This document shows, in pieces, positions 12,338-13,349 of a DNA stretch of 13,349 bases. Position numbers and translations under genes: made by a program. The first letter of the stretch is position 1. Every line of letters begins with the position of its first letter. The stretch spans positions 1-13,349 of the forward strand of contig JAGHBD010000093.1 in NCBI GenBank assembly GCA_021161135.1. Direction: 5' to 3'. Source of the DNA: Thermoplasmata archaeon. GTDB lineage: Archaea; Thermoplasmatota; E2; UBA202; JdFR-43. The notes under the pieces are model-generated. The model had not been told where the DNA came from. It did not search any database and saw nothing but the letters and a program-made list of their open reading frames with translations.

Positions 12338-13349
12338 CAGAATATTATTCTCAACCCCATATAAATTAATATCGATACTATGGCTGTAAATGGCAGGGTA
12401 AGGAGCCATGAGTAAATTATATTTTTAATAACTCCCAAATCAACAGCATCCAAGCCTCTTGCAAGCCCCACACCTATAACTGCTCCAACCACCGTATGGC
12501 TTGTTGAAATTGGCAAACCAAGTTTTGATGCAACCAGCACAACTGTAGCTGCTCCAAAATCAACGCTAAAGCCTCTGGTATTTGTCAATGCTGTTATTCT
12601 TCCTCCAACAGTTCTTATAACTTTATACCCCCATGTTGTTATTCCTATTGCAAGCCCTATACCTCCAAATGCAAGAAGATAAAGGGTATCAACCTCCTTC
12701 CATGCAAATGCAATTATAACTGCCACAGGTCCAACAGCATTCGCCACATCATTGGCACCATGAGAAAAAGCGACGTAACATGATGTCATTATCTGGAGGC
12801 GTCTGAAAAGCCCTTCAACCAGCTCATACACCCTCTTTTTAACACCCTTTCGCCTTATCAGGAGGAAATAGCCGATCACGCCCAGAAAAATTGAGAGTGC
12901 TAAAGATAATAAAAGATATTCCTCCGTTGTGTATCCAAGCATTGTGCCAACTCTTGTTTTCATAAAAACAGACAGGAAGATTATGAAGAGGGTCAGCGAA
13001 ATAAAAAATGGACTCAATTTTCTGGCAGCAACAAATGGCTCCTTTGCATCAAAAATGAACCTCTTTATTATCATAAACATGATGAAGGCAAGACCTGCTC
13101 CAGCCAGCGGCGATATAACCCATGACGCCGCCACCTTGCCGAGCATCGCCCATTTCACCGCTTCTATGCCACCCTGGGCGAGACCGAAGCCTGCAACGCC
13201 ACCAACGATGGCATGGGTTGTTGAAACTGGGAGCTCTTTCCATGTTGCGAGCGTAACAAAAATTGATGCTGCAAGTAAGGCGGCAAGGAAGCCGAGCATT
13301 GCGTCGTGGCTGCTCATTGAAGAAATATCCACTATCTTTCCCTTTATTG
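12337..13349 (-). CDS. pit: PiT-family inorganic phosphate transporter (5' end outside window)
   Basis: The frame is open to the right edge (the codons before the GTG at 13332 read IKGKI), so this is a fragment of a PiT symporter, which moves phosphate with H+ or Na+ across the membrane. Counting from the codon at 13332, the first-half signature ATWKELPVSTTHAIVGG is at 29-45 and the second-half copies are SHGANDVANAVGP (190-202) and LGLPISTSHTVVGA (272-285); the first-half GANDVANS-type motif must lie upstream. About eight hydrophobic helices are visible. A basic loop near 160-180 separates the two inverted halves. It is co-transcribed with the DUF47 gene. Confidence 0.93.
   Translation of the reverse strand, partial: IKGKIVDISSMSSHDAMLGFLAALLAASIFVTLATWKELPVSTTHAIVGGVAGFGLAQGGIEAVKWAMLGKVAASWVISPLAGAGLAFIMFMIIKRFIFDAKEPFVAARKLSPFFISLTLFIIFLSVFMKTRVGTMLGYTTEEYLLLSLALSIFLGVIGYFLLIRRKGVKKRVYELVEGLFRRLQIMTSCYVAFSHGANDVANAVGPVAVIIAFAWKEVDTLYLLAFGGIGLAIGITTWGYKVIRTVGGRITALTNTRGFSVDFGAATVVLVASKLGLPISTSHTVVGAVIGVGLARGLDAVDLGVIKNIIYSWLLTLPFTAIVSILIYMGLRIIF

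Noticed and set aside
12338..12409. Longer DUF47 start at ATG 12409
   Set aside because: It would overlap the end of pit by over 70 bases, and the extra 24 residues are not like the family; ATG 12337 overlaps by one base.
1..13349. Mobile elements, CRISPR arrays, phage or toxin-antitoxin genes
   Set aside because: No transposase or integrase motifs, terminal repeats, regularly spaced repeats or target duplications next to the tRNAs were found.

Overview
This is a stretch of an archaeal chromosome, most likely from a euryarchaeote and possibly from or near the Thermoplasmata (the lineage is inference; there is no 16S gene here). Archaeal identity rests on EF-2 with a diphthamide histidine, aIF1A, a RIO1 kinase, a Dim2-like KH protein, an archaeosine radical-SAM enzyme, SepF, and TATA boxes centred about 22-30 nt upstream of start codons. 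Coding DNA is AT-rich while RNA genes stand out as GC islands, which suggests a thermophile.

Layout. At the left edge is the 5' end of a secreted PQQ-propeller-like gene (minus). Diverging from it is a translation operon: uS12, uS7, EF-2 (307-3497). EF-2 converges on a 652-residue secreted protein with two Ig-like modules (minus, 3520-5478). From the same intergenic region (5479-5629) diverges a membrane-anchored metzincin-like metalloprotease (5630-7114).

The 245-bp gap 7115-7359 is not empty. It holds a textbook dual-guide box C/D sRNA (7156-7213) with its own TATA box, then a second TATA box and a GC-rich structured RNA (7263-7320) that resembles a single-hairpin H/ACA guide RNA or a structured leader. 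Next come a YkgJ-type Cys-cluster protein and an MGMT-fold protein without the catalytic Cys (start/stop overlap), tRNA-Ser(GCU), and the cluster aIF1A-RIO1-Dim2 (8414-9964). tRNA-Arg(UCU) lies on the minus strand.

A previously easy-to-miss 54-residue two-helix membrane protein (10152-10316) sits just upstream of sepF. SepF converges, with overlapping stop codons, on a minus-strand operon running from the right edge: PiT phosphate transporter (5' end outside the window), DUF47/PhoU-like partner, and RaSEA.

Themes: most of the window serves ribosome and tRNA biogenesis (ribosomal proteins, EF-2, aIF1A, RIO1, Dim2, RaSEA, two tRNAs, one certain and one possible modification guide RNA). Set into it are a divergent pair of exported proteins, cell division and phosphate uptake. 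Most first genes of transcription units appear leaderless; the Ig-like secreted gene is the clear exception, with a strong Shine-Dalgarno. I see no IS element, CRISPR array or phage gene. The most notable items are the guide-RNA locus and the divergent secreted protein/protease pair.
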